A stretch of 64,000 nt of DNA, taken from Eutreptiella sp. 'Long Island Sound 2002'. Lineage: Eukaryota > Euglenozoa > Euglenophyceae > Eutreptiales > Eutreptiaceae. Position 1 is the stretch's first letter. Each line of letters begins with the position of its first letter. Below are positions 1 through 8,839 of this stretch, piece after piece. The DNA lies in contig OZ038392.1 of NCBI GenBank assembly GCA_964036045.1, positions 32,367,087-32,431,086 on the forward strand, read 5' to 3'. Under the pieces are notes generated by a model. It was not told the DNA's origin. It ran no database searches and saw only the letters and a program-made list of their open reading frames with translations. Both the position numbers and the translations under genes were made by a program.

Positions 1-1026
1 TCACCACCTGTTTACGCACCCTCAACGATGTGCACCGCAGTTTCCGTGTAGAGTGGCTCTATCATGATAAAGCTGAAGATGGAGCCTCTCAATAAAAAAA
101 AAAGTTAAACCTTAGCAGACCTTGATAGACCATGTTCAGGAGTTCAAGGTCAAATGGAGCAGGACCAAGAATTTTTGCAATGAGCCACTACAGGAGTAAG
201 GTTCATTACATCGGCACTCAAAGGTGTTGCCAGGAACATTTGTGACTGCTTAGGTGATTTCACGTTTATCACCCTGAAGGCAGAAACAAAGAGCATACCC
301 ATGTTAATCTGGTGTCCCAACCTGCAGCACCATGGTTCCTGGCAGTCCACCGGCCTGTTGTGGTTTCTAGCCCAAACTTCAGTGGATCTGTGGTTGAACA
401 GCTACATGCATAGGTACGTGCATGGCTGTGTGCATGACCACCTCCACCCGTTCCTTCACTCAAGATTTCATGGAGCCCTATGCCTTCCATCCCTGTCAGG
501 AATTTGGTTATCTGCATCTTGTGCAGCGTTGAGGATTTTCGACAGGCAAACCTATGGCTCTTCTACGAGCATTTCTAAGTGGCTGCAGCACTATGCATGG
601 TTCATGTCTGTCCAAGTGAAATGACATATAAAGGGTCTGTGTTATGATTTTGGGCTGTTGGGGTTCTTCATCTTGCACTTACAGGTGCCATTGGAGGATA
701 TGCACAAAGCAGCCTCATGCTGTAAGTCCACTTCACCAGTTGCAATGCAAATCACCAAATGCCAGCATTACACTTTGGGTGTTGCACAAAACAGCACCAC
801 TCCCCTTTATCTTTGTGCTTATCATGCCAGTGGGGTTTGTGGACACCTTTTGAAATTTGCATACACAGGGCTTTGCCAGGAGCTATGGATTACTGAGTGT
901 GCGGGTTGCATCCTCAAGTACTGCCTGCCACAACATGAGCACATTTCAGATTGCAGCACTGTGCGGAAGTTTGATCATTCCTCTGAACGATCGTCAGTGG
1001 TGCGCAGGAAGATGCATGGGTTGATG
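1..1026. other. No recognisable gene
   Basis: This stretch has only short overlapping reading frames without recognisable domains. It reads as unique AT-moderate intergenic DNA up to the C-run that opens the TIR element at 1027. No tRNA-like boxes, splice-bounded exon or tandem array was seen. Confidence 0.5.
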
Positions 1027-1981
1027 CCCCCCCTCCCCCCCCTTTGCGCAAGCACTGCCTTGTCTAAGCACATGAGCCCGTGTTACCGTCGTTTTGATGG
1101 AATTTTCTGCCCACGGTTTTTATGGTCAGAAATGTAACATTATGCGATTGTGCTTCGCTTGTAGAGGCAAAGGGGGGCTTGATCATGCTTGTGGTAGTTC
1201 CTCCTGCTCATACCAACATTCTGCTTGCAATTGCAACCCCAGGTTTCCCCAGAAACCCCAGTTTGGCTCCACTACCCCTCTTGTTCACAGCGTGCAGTGC
1301 ATTGCAGTGCTGCGCGCTCCCGCCCGTCAAATGGATGTTCGACTTTTACTGTGCTGTGTTAGGAGGGCAACGGAAATTGGGCAACAAGCCAAACCAATGA
1401 TGTCCCTGTTGATGTGATTCTGAGCATGACAGTGGCACTGATTCTGACTCAGAGCTTCTCACTTCGGATGATTCATCGTCTTGCTCAGATTCTGGGGAGG
1501 ATGATGAAGTGCAGATTGTGTGGGCCAAAGCGGTCCGTGGGAGTTGGGGCCTTGGCCATGTGTTTGAGGGCAAGCTTTACTTCACCAAAGATATTGTTGA
1601 TGACAGTTTTGTCCCAAGGAATAGGAAGCCTAAACCCATTCCAAAACCTGAAGTCAAGCCTGCCCCATAGGCTGCCCCAAAGGGCAAGCTTGTACAATTG
1701 TTCAAGATGAGGCGCAAGGTGGGAAAGGGCTTCTATTCCACAGCTCCTGACGGCCCTGATGGGCAGTGAGGACCTCCACAACTCGCTGAAATTTGCCTGC
1801 ACATTGTGTTATAGTGCCCTGTTGCGACAATTTTGCTTAGGGTGAGGTATGGGCAGGTTTCCGGTGACATACGTTCTTTTGGTACCGCGCGTCGCGCGCA
1901 AGCACGGGCTTGTCTAAGCACGGGAGCCCGTGTTACCGTCGTTCTGATGACTTTCAGGGTGCTTGCGCAAGGGGGGGGGGG
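1027..1981. mobile_element. TIR element, copy A (C-run/TTGCGCAAGCAC ends, TA target)
   Basis: The left end is a C-run followed by TTTGCGCAAGCAC. The right end is the inverse, GTGCTTGCGCAA followed by a G-run, then TA; the left flank is TG, plausibly a mutated TA. The next subterminal stretch, beginning GTCTAAGCAC, is repeated near both ends. A second, shorter copy at 24622-25203 shares the ends and much of the interior, for example CAATTGTTCAAGATGAGG near 1697 and GCTGAAATTTGCCT near 1785, which shows this is a dispersed family. TA flanks with TIRs suggest the Tc1/mariner/pogo group, but no transposase is visible. Copy A is 955 bp and holds a decayed reading frame described separately. Confidence 0.7.
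1185..1769 (+). pseudogene. Small acidic/basic ORF of the TIR family, decayed copy
   Basis: One reading frame runs about 195 codons from ATG 1185 to TGA 1767 and is broken only by TGA at 1398, TGA at 1410 and TAG at 1668. It reads as a hydrophobic N-terminal stretch (MLVVVPPAHTNILL), a Ser/Asp/Glu-rich middle (codons about 77-107), a segment with VWAKAVRGSWGLG, a Pro/Lys stretch and a basic C-terminus (QLFKMRRKVGKGF). Both ends match the intact 71-aa ORF of copy B at 24777-24992, in the same order and ending at the same stop, so the frame is real and conserved between copies. I do not recognise the protein. It could be an accessory or DNA-binding protein of the element, but that is only inference. 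Confidence 0.55.
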
Positions 1982-1989
1982 TAAGTATT

Positions 1990-2098
1990 GCATCCTCTTT
2001 GGTGGTACCCTATGGGGGAGCCTTAAGCGCACTGCGCGCGCAGTGCAACTATTTGGGCGTCTGGCCGTACTAGAGACCCATACTTTGAGATACTAGGG
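1990..2098. repeat. Shared core segment with GCGCACTGC motif
   Basis: The piece AAGCGCACTGCGCGCGCAGT near 2027, followed by ACTATTTGG, GGCCGTACTAGA and CCATACTTTGAGATACTA, recurs at 3500-3571 inside the TIR element at 3409-4134. A weaker match (GGCCGTACTGGAGAG) lies at 8350-8366 inside the TIR element at 7468-8580. It therefore seems to be an internal module of one element group. Just downstream, CTAGGGGCCCCTAG is a perfect palindrome. Element ends around this copy were not found. Confidence 0.5.
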
Positions 2099-2600
2099 GC
2101 CCCTAGGGGCATCATGGTGACCCCTATCTGATTTTGTCCCCCTTTGTTTGGGGATCCCCGAGAATGCAAGGGTGACATCGCATTTCCCCCCTCTTTTGGG
2201 CCCCAACCTTCCTTGATCTTCCGCGATCTCGCATCGAGCACGCGCAAGTCTGCATATGTTAATATGAAACATTGTCATGTGAAGGAAGTGTTCAATCGAG
2301 TTATGTAAGATACTTCGGTGTCTTTTGAACAGGGTTTATCTTTGGATCGTGGAATTGGTTTCGAATTGGTGCCCCGCCTAAAGATCCTGCGAGAGGTTGT
2401 TAAGTTTTGGGAAAACGAGACGATTTTCAAGAGAGAAAAGACAATGGAACAGAAAGACAATTGTGTGTTGTTGAGGGTGGCAACCAATGCGCTGTTCATG
2501 GCTTTTCCAATTGTGCATGATGTGTGTTATGTGAAGGGAAGGTAGTTTGCAACTTTCTTGAGCTGGGGCTGGGAGCTGGGAGCTGATCTCCCCCATTTTT
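2099..2600. other. No recognisable gene
   Basis: Moderately AT-rich sequence between the repeat core and the LINE remnant. A 75-codon open frame starts at 2318 but has no recognisable motif and no counterpart elsewhere in the window. It may be decayed LINE sequence upstream of the RT. Confidence 0.4.
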
Positions 2601-2613
2601 CTGGTGACCCCCC

Positions 2614-3403
2614 ATGGGACCAGGAGGGAGCCATGTGTATGATGAACTACCACTGGAAGGGTTTAAGTTGGGCAACCCCACATGGAAACAATTTTGCAAA
2701 GTCATCAAGCAGCTCAAAAAGAAAGCCCGCGGACCAGACAAGATATCCCCGCACCTGTTGCAATGGCTCCCCAAGGAGCTCCAATGGGATCTTTATCAAG
2801 CCATCCTCGACGTATGGGGGACAGGGGAAATCCCACCACATTGGCTTGAAGCCAGGCTCTCCCCTCTGTACAAGAAGGGCAACACGACGTCTGCCATGAA
2901 CTATAGGCCCATCGGTGTATCCAATAGCATTTACATAGCATCAGCCCGGCTCATTTTGGATGCCATACAGCAACTCATAAATACAACACTGTTTGACACT
3001 CAAGCGGGTAGTCGTATGGGTTACACCACCTCGCAGCAAGCCATGAACCTCTTGATGGAATTACATGAGAGACACGAAGGCAGTTACATTTGTCTTCTCG
3101 ACATTGCCAAAGCCTTTCCTAGTACCCCGCATGTGTGTCTTGTAGAGTCGCTACAGGCAATAGGGGCGCCACCACATGTGAGTCTCATGGTCAAATCCAT
3201 ATACACCCTCAGTACGTGCCAGTACGGAAAACTACGTTTTCCCCTAACTAGGGGCATCAAAGAGGGCTGCCCCCCGTCACCGGCATTGTTTGTGTTGGTC
3301 TATGAGACCTTCCATGCAACGTTGGTCAAAGAATTTCGTGAAGCTAGTTTTTTTTGTATATGTCGACAACATTGCGGTTGTCACCAATAACGCCAACAAT
3401 ATG
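2614..3403 (+). pseudogene. LINE reverse transcriptase, N-terminal and palm part
   Basis: Non-LTR retrotransposon RT motifs occur in order: KARGPDKISPHLLQ (thumb-side block 1), NYRPIGVSNS (block 2), CLLDIAKAFPSTPH (block A with catalytic Asp) and GIKEGCPPSPALF (block B). A one-base shift in the T-run at about 3350 moves the frame, after which the active-site block reads YVDN where YADD is usual, so the second catalytic Asp is Asn. The open frame ends at 3390. The coding sense resumes at 4140 after the TIR element at 3409-4134. No endonuclease domain is visible upstream, so the copy is 5'-truncated. It is clearly a dead copy. Confidence 0.8.
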
Positions 3404-3408
3404 CAACG

Positions 3409-4134
3409 GGGGAACGTTAGTGCGCCGGGCGCGCGCCGGGCACGCGCCGGGCATCTTTTTTGACCCGTGCCCCACCGGTGACCTTTTAGGGGGTGCACTA
3501 AGCGCAGTGCGTGCGCAGTGCCACTATTTGGACGGCTAGCCATCCTAGAACCCCATACTTTGTGATACTATGGGCATTATTGTTGTTTGACAACGGGTAT
3601 TTTGATGCTTCTTTCACATTCGGGATATGGTATATTTGGATTCTCACCCAGTTTCACCAATTTTCTTCCATTTTTTGCTCGTTTCCACCACATCCACTCC
3701 TTATTAGGTTGATTTCTCCCCACCATGGGGACCCCAAGAAAGCAGGGGTAATGTAGCCATATTGATTTCTCCCCACCATGGGGACCCCGAGAAGGCAGGG
3801 GTGATGTAGCGAATACTGAGTTTGCGCTTCGTTCTTCTGACGTGAGGCAGAAACACCGTCCAAACCGCTTGCGGCTTGGGGACTCATTACCACAACGACA
3901 TCTATGCGAAAGGTGAAGGCAAAGTACCGTTTGTTTTAGTACAATACAAATGACATTTGGAGTTGTTGAATTCACAGCTATTGTCTCATTATGCAACGTG
4001 CTTTGTAGGGAAGGTGCGCAGTCCATCATGGTCTATTTGGGGGGACTTCTCCATCAGAGGGTAAATCTCGGGCTGAAGTCGGGATAGTTAATAGAAAGGT
4101 AGCGCGCCGGGCGCGCGCCGGGCAAACATTCCCC
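3409..4134. mobile_element. GGGG-TIR element with GCGCCGGGC arrays, 5-bp target duplication
   Basis: The 726-bp element starts GGGGAACGTT and ends AACATTCCCC, and is flanked by the direct repeat CAACG (3404-3408 and 4135-4139). Deleting the element plus one repeat joins the two LINE RT pieces in frame. Close to each end, in the same orientation, lie two to three copies of the motif GCGCCGGGC (about 3422-3453 and 4101-4123). The interior carries the core repeat at 3500-3571 and a ~50-bp tandem duplication at 3711-3812. No transposase is visible, so it is non-autonomous. A 5-bp duplication occurs in Transib and in some hAT elements, but the ends match neither canonical terminus. The superfamily is unassigned. 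Confidence 0.8.
3711..3812. repeat. Tandem duplication, ~50-bp unit
   Basis: Two adjacent copies begin TTGATTTCTCCCCACCATGG and continue to GCAGGGGT(A/G)ATGTAGC. Each contains the palindrome CCCCACCATGGGG apart from one base. The closing motif GCAGGGGTAATGTAGC occurs again at about 47041 in an intron. Confidence 0.75.
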
Positions 4135-4139
4135 CAACG

Positions 4140-4407
4140 GGTGCCGAAGAGGGCACAAGAGTTGTCCCTCATATTAGGGTTTCGGACAAATCCGGCTAAG
4201 ACAGAGGTATATAAATGGGCCACAACCCCACGGGCCAGGCAAAAGAGATAGGTGCCACAGCATGATGTACTCCGATGGAATGGCAAGGACATACTGGTGC
4301 GACCCCCCATATTTAGATATTTAGGGCATATAATGGCGCACCCCTCGTGGGCAAAAAGAGCAGAGATGAAGTCTTGGCTAAAGTGGAGTCTTATCTCACC
4401 CGGTATA
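4140..4407 (+). pseudogene. LINE reverse transcriptase, C-terminal part
   Basis: This continues the RT frame after the TIR insertion. It reads ILGFRTNPAKTEVYKWA (the block after the YADD box that contacts the primer) and, further on, IFRYLGHIMAHPSWAKRAE, a typical RT thumb motif. A TAG stop near 4222 and a TAA at about 4405 interrupt it. Joining it to the upstream piece at the CAACG site keeps the frame exactly. Below about 4440 the similarity to LINE coding sequence fades. Confidence 0.75.
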
Positions 4408-4520
4408 GGGCATTACCATTAAATGCATTTGAACGGGTACAGCTGCGGCTGCAGATTTTTTGGTCAGCGACTCAAATCCTTGCCGGTCGACTGTCATCGG
4501 CGGAGCCGCCGCCATGTTCG

Positions 4521-4586
4521 CCCGACTGGGGTTCGAACCGGCGACGAAAAAGTATGCGGCCGTCTGCATTACCATTCGGCCACAGC
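4521..4586 (-). repeat. tRNA-like SINE head (A and B boxes)
   Basis: Read on the minus strand, TGGCCGAATGG (4582-4572) matches an RNA polymerase III A box and GGTTCGAACCCC (4539-4528) matches a B box, about 33 bases apart. The segment around them resembles a degraded tRNA with a GCTGTGG start. I cannot fold a complete cloverleaf with a convincing anticodon arm, so a SINE head or tRNA pseudogene is more likely than a functional tRNA. Confidence 0.45.
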
Positions 4587-4832
4587 TTATTTTGGGGTAA
4601 ACTGTCCTGCCACTGGTTGAAGCCGAGTCTGCCACTGACAAAAAACCCAAACTGTGTGTTTCTGTCTGACCGGACATAAATACCACCACTCCCCCCCCCC
4701 CCCTTCAATGGAAGTTCAACTTTATTTGCCACCATCTATGACCTTTTTCAAGGCCCCGTCACGGGAGCCAAGGAGGGGGGGGATCCGGGACAGGGGCTCC
4801 AACGACCCCCTGCCCGCGCAAGCCAATCTTCC

Positions 4833-5333
4833 CCCACCCTAGCGTACAAGCTCTACACGGGGACACTGTTGAAGGTGCCAGACCTGTTCATGCGTGGTGA
4901 GCTGGAGAGGGACAGGCTTGAGATCTGCCTCAAGCGGCTGGACCAGTACAGGGTGGCCTACATGAAACTGTTGTCAGGCAAGCACCAGAAGGTGGAGAAC
5001 CCTGAAGCAAGTGGAGGCAGTCCACGAGCCCAGGGCGCGACGCAGGCGGGGACCTTTGAGATCGTGGACTCCAGTAGCACAACGCCAGAGAAGCAAGTCA
5101 TTGGAGCCGGCGGAAATGAAGGAGCCGGGGCAACCCCGCCCCACGATCTGGCTGGCGGGACGGATGTGCCGATGGATGAGGATGGAACAACGGCCGGTAT
5201 GGAGTTGCTTTCCCTGCAAGAAGAACCTTTGGGTCTGAACAGGGACAATCTGCGCCGAGTTCGGAAACGAAAAGGGGCCCCGAAGTGGGTACACAGGCTG
5301 TCCAAAATGGTGCAAACCATGGCAAAAAAATAG
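4833..5333 (+). CDS. Gag-like ORF of a tyrosine-recombinase element, part 1
   Basis: The frame is open from about 4839 and the first in-frame ATG lies at 4890 (MRGELERDRLEICLKRL). It starts with a charged, probably helical region, passes into a Gly/Ala/Thr/Asp-rich linker and ends with a basic stretch (LRRVRKRKGAPKW). The next coding block begins in another frame 10 bases later. Its position ahead of a Zn-knuckle-like block and a recombinase suggests a gag-like nucleic-acid-binding protein. I do not recognise a family, and the function is inferred from position only. Confidence 0.45.
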   Translation, partial: PTLAYKLYTGTLLKVPDLFMRGELERDRLEICLKRLDQYRVAYMKLLSGKHQKVENPEASGGSPRAQGATQAGTFEIVDSSSTTPEKQVIGAGGNEGAGATPPHDLAGGTDVPMDEDGTTAGMELLSLQEEPLGLNRDNLRRVRKRKGAPKWVHRLSKMVQTMAKK

Positions 5334-5343
5334 TGCAGAAGAG

Positions 5344-5900
5344 TTGCCCATGGGAGTGATTGCGCAGGAGATCTGGGACGTCATCATGCTGCTGGACAAG
5401 GACGGTAGACGCCTCTTGAATGACGAAGCCAAGAACCGGAAGCAACGAGAGCGGGAAAAGAAGAAAAAGGCAAAGGCCAAGGCGAAGAAGCGGGCCAAGA
5501 AGGAGCAAAAGCGCAGGAAGCAGGACAATCGAAAAAAGGCCAAACAGGTGGACACGGACTCATCGGACGACTCCAGCTCGTCAAGCACCTGCTCGGAAAC
5601 TACAAGTTGAGATTCGTGGAGCGACTCTTCCCCCGACACCGACAGTTCATCCGACAAGGACCGGAACAGCAAGTCACGGGATGGTGGGAGCCGAGATGGG
5701 ACGCTGAAACCCAGGAGAGGACGCCCGGAGGATTTTGATTTCCGATGGATCAATGGCCACAAGCACTTTCGCACCAATAAAGGAACATGGCAAGACTGCA
5801 CCAACCTGCCCTCTCGACCGTGCAAATTCTGTGGCAACCGCCACTTGGCGTTCCAAAGTGCTGGGATGCCGCTAAGGCGGCCCAGCGGACCCCCATGTCC
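5344..5900 (+). pseudogene. Gag-like ORF, basic coiled region and Zn-knuckle-like block
   Basis: The frame begins MPMGVIAQEIWDVIMLLDKDG and continues with a very Lys/Arg-rich probable coiled coil at residues about 30-70, then a Ser/Asp-rich acidic stretch. TGA at 5608 interrupts it, but the same frame continues as acidic and basic sequence to a block CKFCGNRHLAFQ that resembles a retroviral-type zinc knuckle with the last Cys missing. It runs into an 18-base G-run at 5902-5919, after which the recombinase continues in another frame. The G-run is a likely site of the frameshift. Confidence 0.45.
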
Positions 5901-5917
5901 CGGGGGGGGGGGGGGGG

Positions 5918-6736
5918 GTGTCGCTCGCCGACAATGGGGCAGGAGAGCGCGACAAGCAGGCAGTGCGAGTTAGACACACACTGGGGGACTTTCTGGAGGA
6001 AGCAGAACGAGAGATTGGCAATTCATACGAAGCTACTGTATGTCGAAAACTGGAGGATGGCACCAGAAAGGCGCATGCGGGGGCCTTGCACAAATTTTTA
6101 CGGTACAGCACAATCAACTGGTTCATGGCGCCGCGTGAAGCGCTCAAGGGGCACATGCTACAGGTGGCCAGAGACGGCCAGTACGAGTCACCAATCAAGC
6201 CCTTATTATCCGGACTACGACCGGCGGAGAAAATGGCCATCATACCGGCGATCGTGGTACCACCGGACTGGATGTTCGCCAAGTCACTGGAGAGACTCAC
6301 GATATCGCGCAACCCGAGAAACATCCGATGGGCTGAGGGAGACATCATGTACAGGATCGCCAGGAGGAAGGACACATGGGAGTGGAAGGAGCTCGAATGC
6401 TTGGGCTTGGCTGTCCTGTCGCTCACGAACCTACTGCGCATTGGGGAAGCCTGGACACTCTCATCCCCTGGAGATGGCAAACTCTGCTTCCTGGGAGAGA
6501 AGTCGCGGAGTGGTGAACATGACCAAGACCTCGGACCATGGCCGTCGCGGTGGATGCGATTCATCAAGGAAGAGCGTCATAAACATGGGGTGGTGGAAGA
6601 TGGAAGACCGCCCTCATGGATACTAGTCACCCGCGGATCTAGAGGAGGCGTGGGTGGCACTCGTGGCAAGAGCAGTGTGGACGAGTGGACCAGCATATGG
6701 TTTGTCTTGCATGCATTGCAGAGGAAGGGAGTGTAA
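5918..6736 (+). pseudogene. Tyrosine recombinase, C-terminally truncated (DIRS/PAT- or Crypton-like)
   Basis: The frame encodes about 272 residues, starting directly after the G-run with a non-ATG codon. The core motif LSLTNLLRIGEAWTLSSPGDG (about residues 167-187) corresponds to the first catalytic-Arg block of eukaryotic tyrosine recombinases and matches AHLLRVGEACSL of the second recombinase at 60.7-61.35 kb. The sequence ahead of it (IRWAEGDIMYRI) aligns with WASPQILCHM there. The second part of the catalytic domain, with the His-x-x-Arg block and the nucleophilic Tyr, was not found in any frame down to about 7100, so the gene is truncated. Enzymes of this type integrate DIRS-like retrotransposons or Cryptons, and no RT is visible here. 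Confidence 0.6.
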
Positions 6737-7467
6737 ACTAGGGCACTTGTAGAATGGGTGTATGTGACAGTGACACCACCGGGAAGCCTTGAAAGAGACA
6801 TTCCTATGTGCAAAAACAAACAAAAGGATGTGGGCAGACAATTTGTGGCCTTTTGCCCCAACAACGGCATGCACTACCCTCTGAATTAGAGGAAGTGGTT
6901 CCGAGAACAACTCAAATACTTGCACAGTCGGCGCACAGTGTGTGCACCGTGCCTAGTACTCCCTCGATGTCAAGTAGTGACATCGTTGCATCGCATCCGG
7001 GAAGGATGATTGTGGGCATCACAGGCCCACGATGCGAGTAGCATGCGGCGGTTCAGGCACGCGCCAGCATGGCAAGATTACCCGCCGTAGAGCGATTTTC
7101 CTCACCGACACGTGCCTCTTCCGAAGCCATAAGTCATCCCACTTCCCATTTCCACCAGACAGCATCTAGGCCGCCCTGAAAGTGTAGCTGACACTGCCAG
7201 GGTCCTGTGGTATAGATTGGGACTTGTACTAGAAAAGGTTTCCACGGATAAGCGTACCAGATTTGGATTCTAGAGGCGTGATGAACCCCGGCCTGTACAA
7301 ACGCCTACACCACTTGGGTTGCACCGAGCTTCTGTCGCAGTGCCGCATTTGATTCCCGAAGACACAGTCCGGAAACTGATGACTCTGTTTGGCTCCTTCT
7401 AGTCTCACATCACTCTTCAACAACAGCATTGTGGTGAGCACGAGTTCATCTTCACGTACGACCATAG
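6737..7467. other. No recognisable gene; probable recombinase-element tail
   Basis: All frames are broken by stops and no catalytic recombinase motif could be read. A short palindromic stretch (GGGCATCACAGGCCCACGATG) near 7014 was noted. The sequence is probably decayed 3' part of the preceding element. Confidence 0.4.
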
Positions 7468-7715
7468 AGGGAGACGTAAGCGCGGTGCGCGCGGTGCACC
7501 ACGCGGTGCGCGCGCGGTGCATTCGTTTTCCACGTGCGCGTACAACCTTTTCTTTCCCCTTGTGCTGTTTTGTGCACCTCACCACTATTTGCCCCTCCCT
7601 TGTGGTGAGCCCGTGTGCCGTGGCTGCGGGATAGGGCGCCAAGCCGGGTTGCGATGGCTGTCGCAATGGCGGACAATTGCCACGGGTGCCTCGCCCCTCC
7701 CTCTATAGAGAACAA

Positions 7716-8168
7716 ATGAAACATCAGAGGCACAAAGGACACAGAGGCTCAATCACCCCATATCCCAAGCCCAAAAAACTGGACATGCCTCCCTGGAAAG
7801 CAAAGGCAAATGACGGCCACAGTTTGTTGCGCGCACGGTCGGAACACGTGCTGACAGAACTCCACAGTTGGGGTGTCTGCAGGAACATGTACACGAAGCA
7901 TGGGTGTACCCTTCCAGATCGCTTGCAGAAATTGCATTTGATGGTGCGAGCCGTTGTGCACATTCAGCAATTTCTCAACGTGCGCAATGTGCGCTATGAG
8001 CCGTACGGCCCATGGGACCACTTCCCAAGTGGCATTTTCGGGCAGCCAAAGGCCACCAGACGTCGTGGTTCAGATTCCGATTCCGATTCGGACTCGGATT
8101 CGGATTCATCATCCTCAGGCTCGTCACTTACGTCTGCTGATGAGGAGGAAGAGGAGGCTTCCTCGTAG
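7716..8168 (+). CDS. Hypothetical protein with acidic Ser/Asp tail, carried by TIR element
   Basis: The first ATG of the frame is at 7716 (MKHQRHKGHRGS); the frame is open a little further upstream without an ATG. The product is about 150 residues. A basic N-terminus leads to a central region with HSLLRARSEHVLTELHSWG and LMVRAVVHIQQFLNVRNVRY, which looks helical, followed by an Arg cluster, an (SD)n run and a DEEEEEASS end. There is no DDE/DDD catalytic pattern large enough for a transposase. I do not recognise the family. The acidic tail invites comparison with the acidic middle of the ORF at 1185-1769. It is intact, and TAG ends it. Confidence 0.5.
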   Translation: MKHQRHKGHRGSITPYPKPKKLDMPPWKAKANDGHSLLRARSEHVLTELHSWGVCRNMYTKHGCTLPDRLQKLHLMVRAVVHIQQFLNVRNVRYEPYGPWDHFPSGIFGQPKATRRRGSDSDSDSDSDSDSSSSGSSLTSADEEEEEASS

Positions 8169-8185
8169 GTGACACCGTGATCATT

Positions 8186-8300
8186 GAAACGCGAAACGCA
8201 CCGATACGGTTTCTTCCTGGGCTTGGGCACCCCAAGAAGTAACGCTCCGAAACGCGAAACGAGTGCATTGAGCACAGCGAAACGCGAAACGTTCGAAACG
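8186..8300. repeat. GAAACGCGAAACG short repeat cluster
   Basis: GAAACGCGAAACG occurs at 8186-8198, 8249-8261 and about 8280-8292, with a further GAAACG at 8295. GCTTGGGCACCCC/T also appears twice nearby (8220 and 8310). The cluster lies directly 3' of the 150-aa ORF within the TIR element. Confidence 0.7.
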
Positions 8301-8839
8301 GCCCCACAGGCTTGGGCACCCTGTGGGGCACTAGGCTCTTCGGTCGAGCGGCCGTACTGGAGAGTTCTACATCCTCTTCTTCCTCTTCCTACGGCCCTCC
8401 CCTGGCAGGGGGTGTGGGCGGCCACAACCACCATTGGTGAGGAGGATGGAGTGGAGGCCTCCGTTGTTGTGTGCTTACCCCTTAGGCCACCGTGTCCTTG
8501 CCACCCTGAAAAAATGTGAAAAAGGCAGGAAAGGCTTGGTAGAAACGTAAGCGCGGTGCGCGCGGTGCGTATATCTCCCTCACAGGGAATCCGCAATTGT
8601 GTACCACAACACTGTCTTTGAGACCAGCTTTAGGGAGGTGCCAGTAAGAGGCCAACATGATCTTGGCCAGGCACATGTTAGTTTGCAGTCCCTTCGACTA
8701 CCCGATGAACGGGAAGAGGAGGTCCCCCCCCCCCCTTTCTGAGTGTCTATTTTTTTTCGGTGTCTTTTTGTCCATGCTTGCCCGGGCCGCTGGGCCTTGA
8801 CAAACTGCCGCCGACGCCACCTCCTTGTCCCCTGACCGC

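Larger units (their letters stand above)
7468..8580. mobile_element. TIR element with GCGCGGTGC arrays and an ORF
   Basis: The ends AGGGAGACGTA and the inverse of TATATCTCCCT form short inverted repeats. The flanks CATAG (7463-7467) and CACAG (8581-8585) look like a 5-bp target duplication with one mismatch. Near both ends, in the same orientation, the motif GCGCGGTGC is repeated (four or more copies in 7479-7521, two in 8551-8569), each array preceded by the identical ACGTAA. The design matches the elements at 3409-4134 and 56159-56482. The 1113-bp interior contains a 150-aa ORF, a GAAACG repeat cluster and a weak copy of the core module. It may be the least reduced member of this group in the window. 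Confidence 0.6.

Noticed and set aside
4521-4586. Functional tRNA gene
   Set aside because: A and B boxes are present but no complete acceptor stem or clear anticodon arm could be folded.
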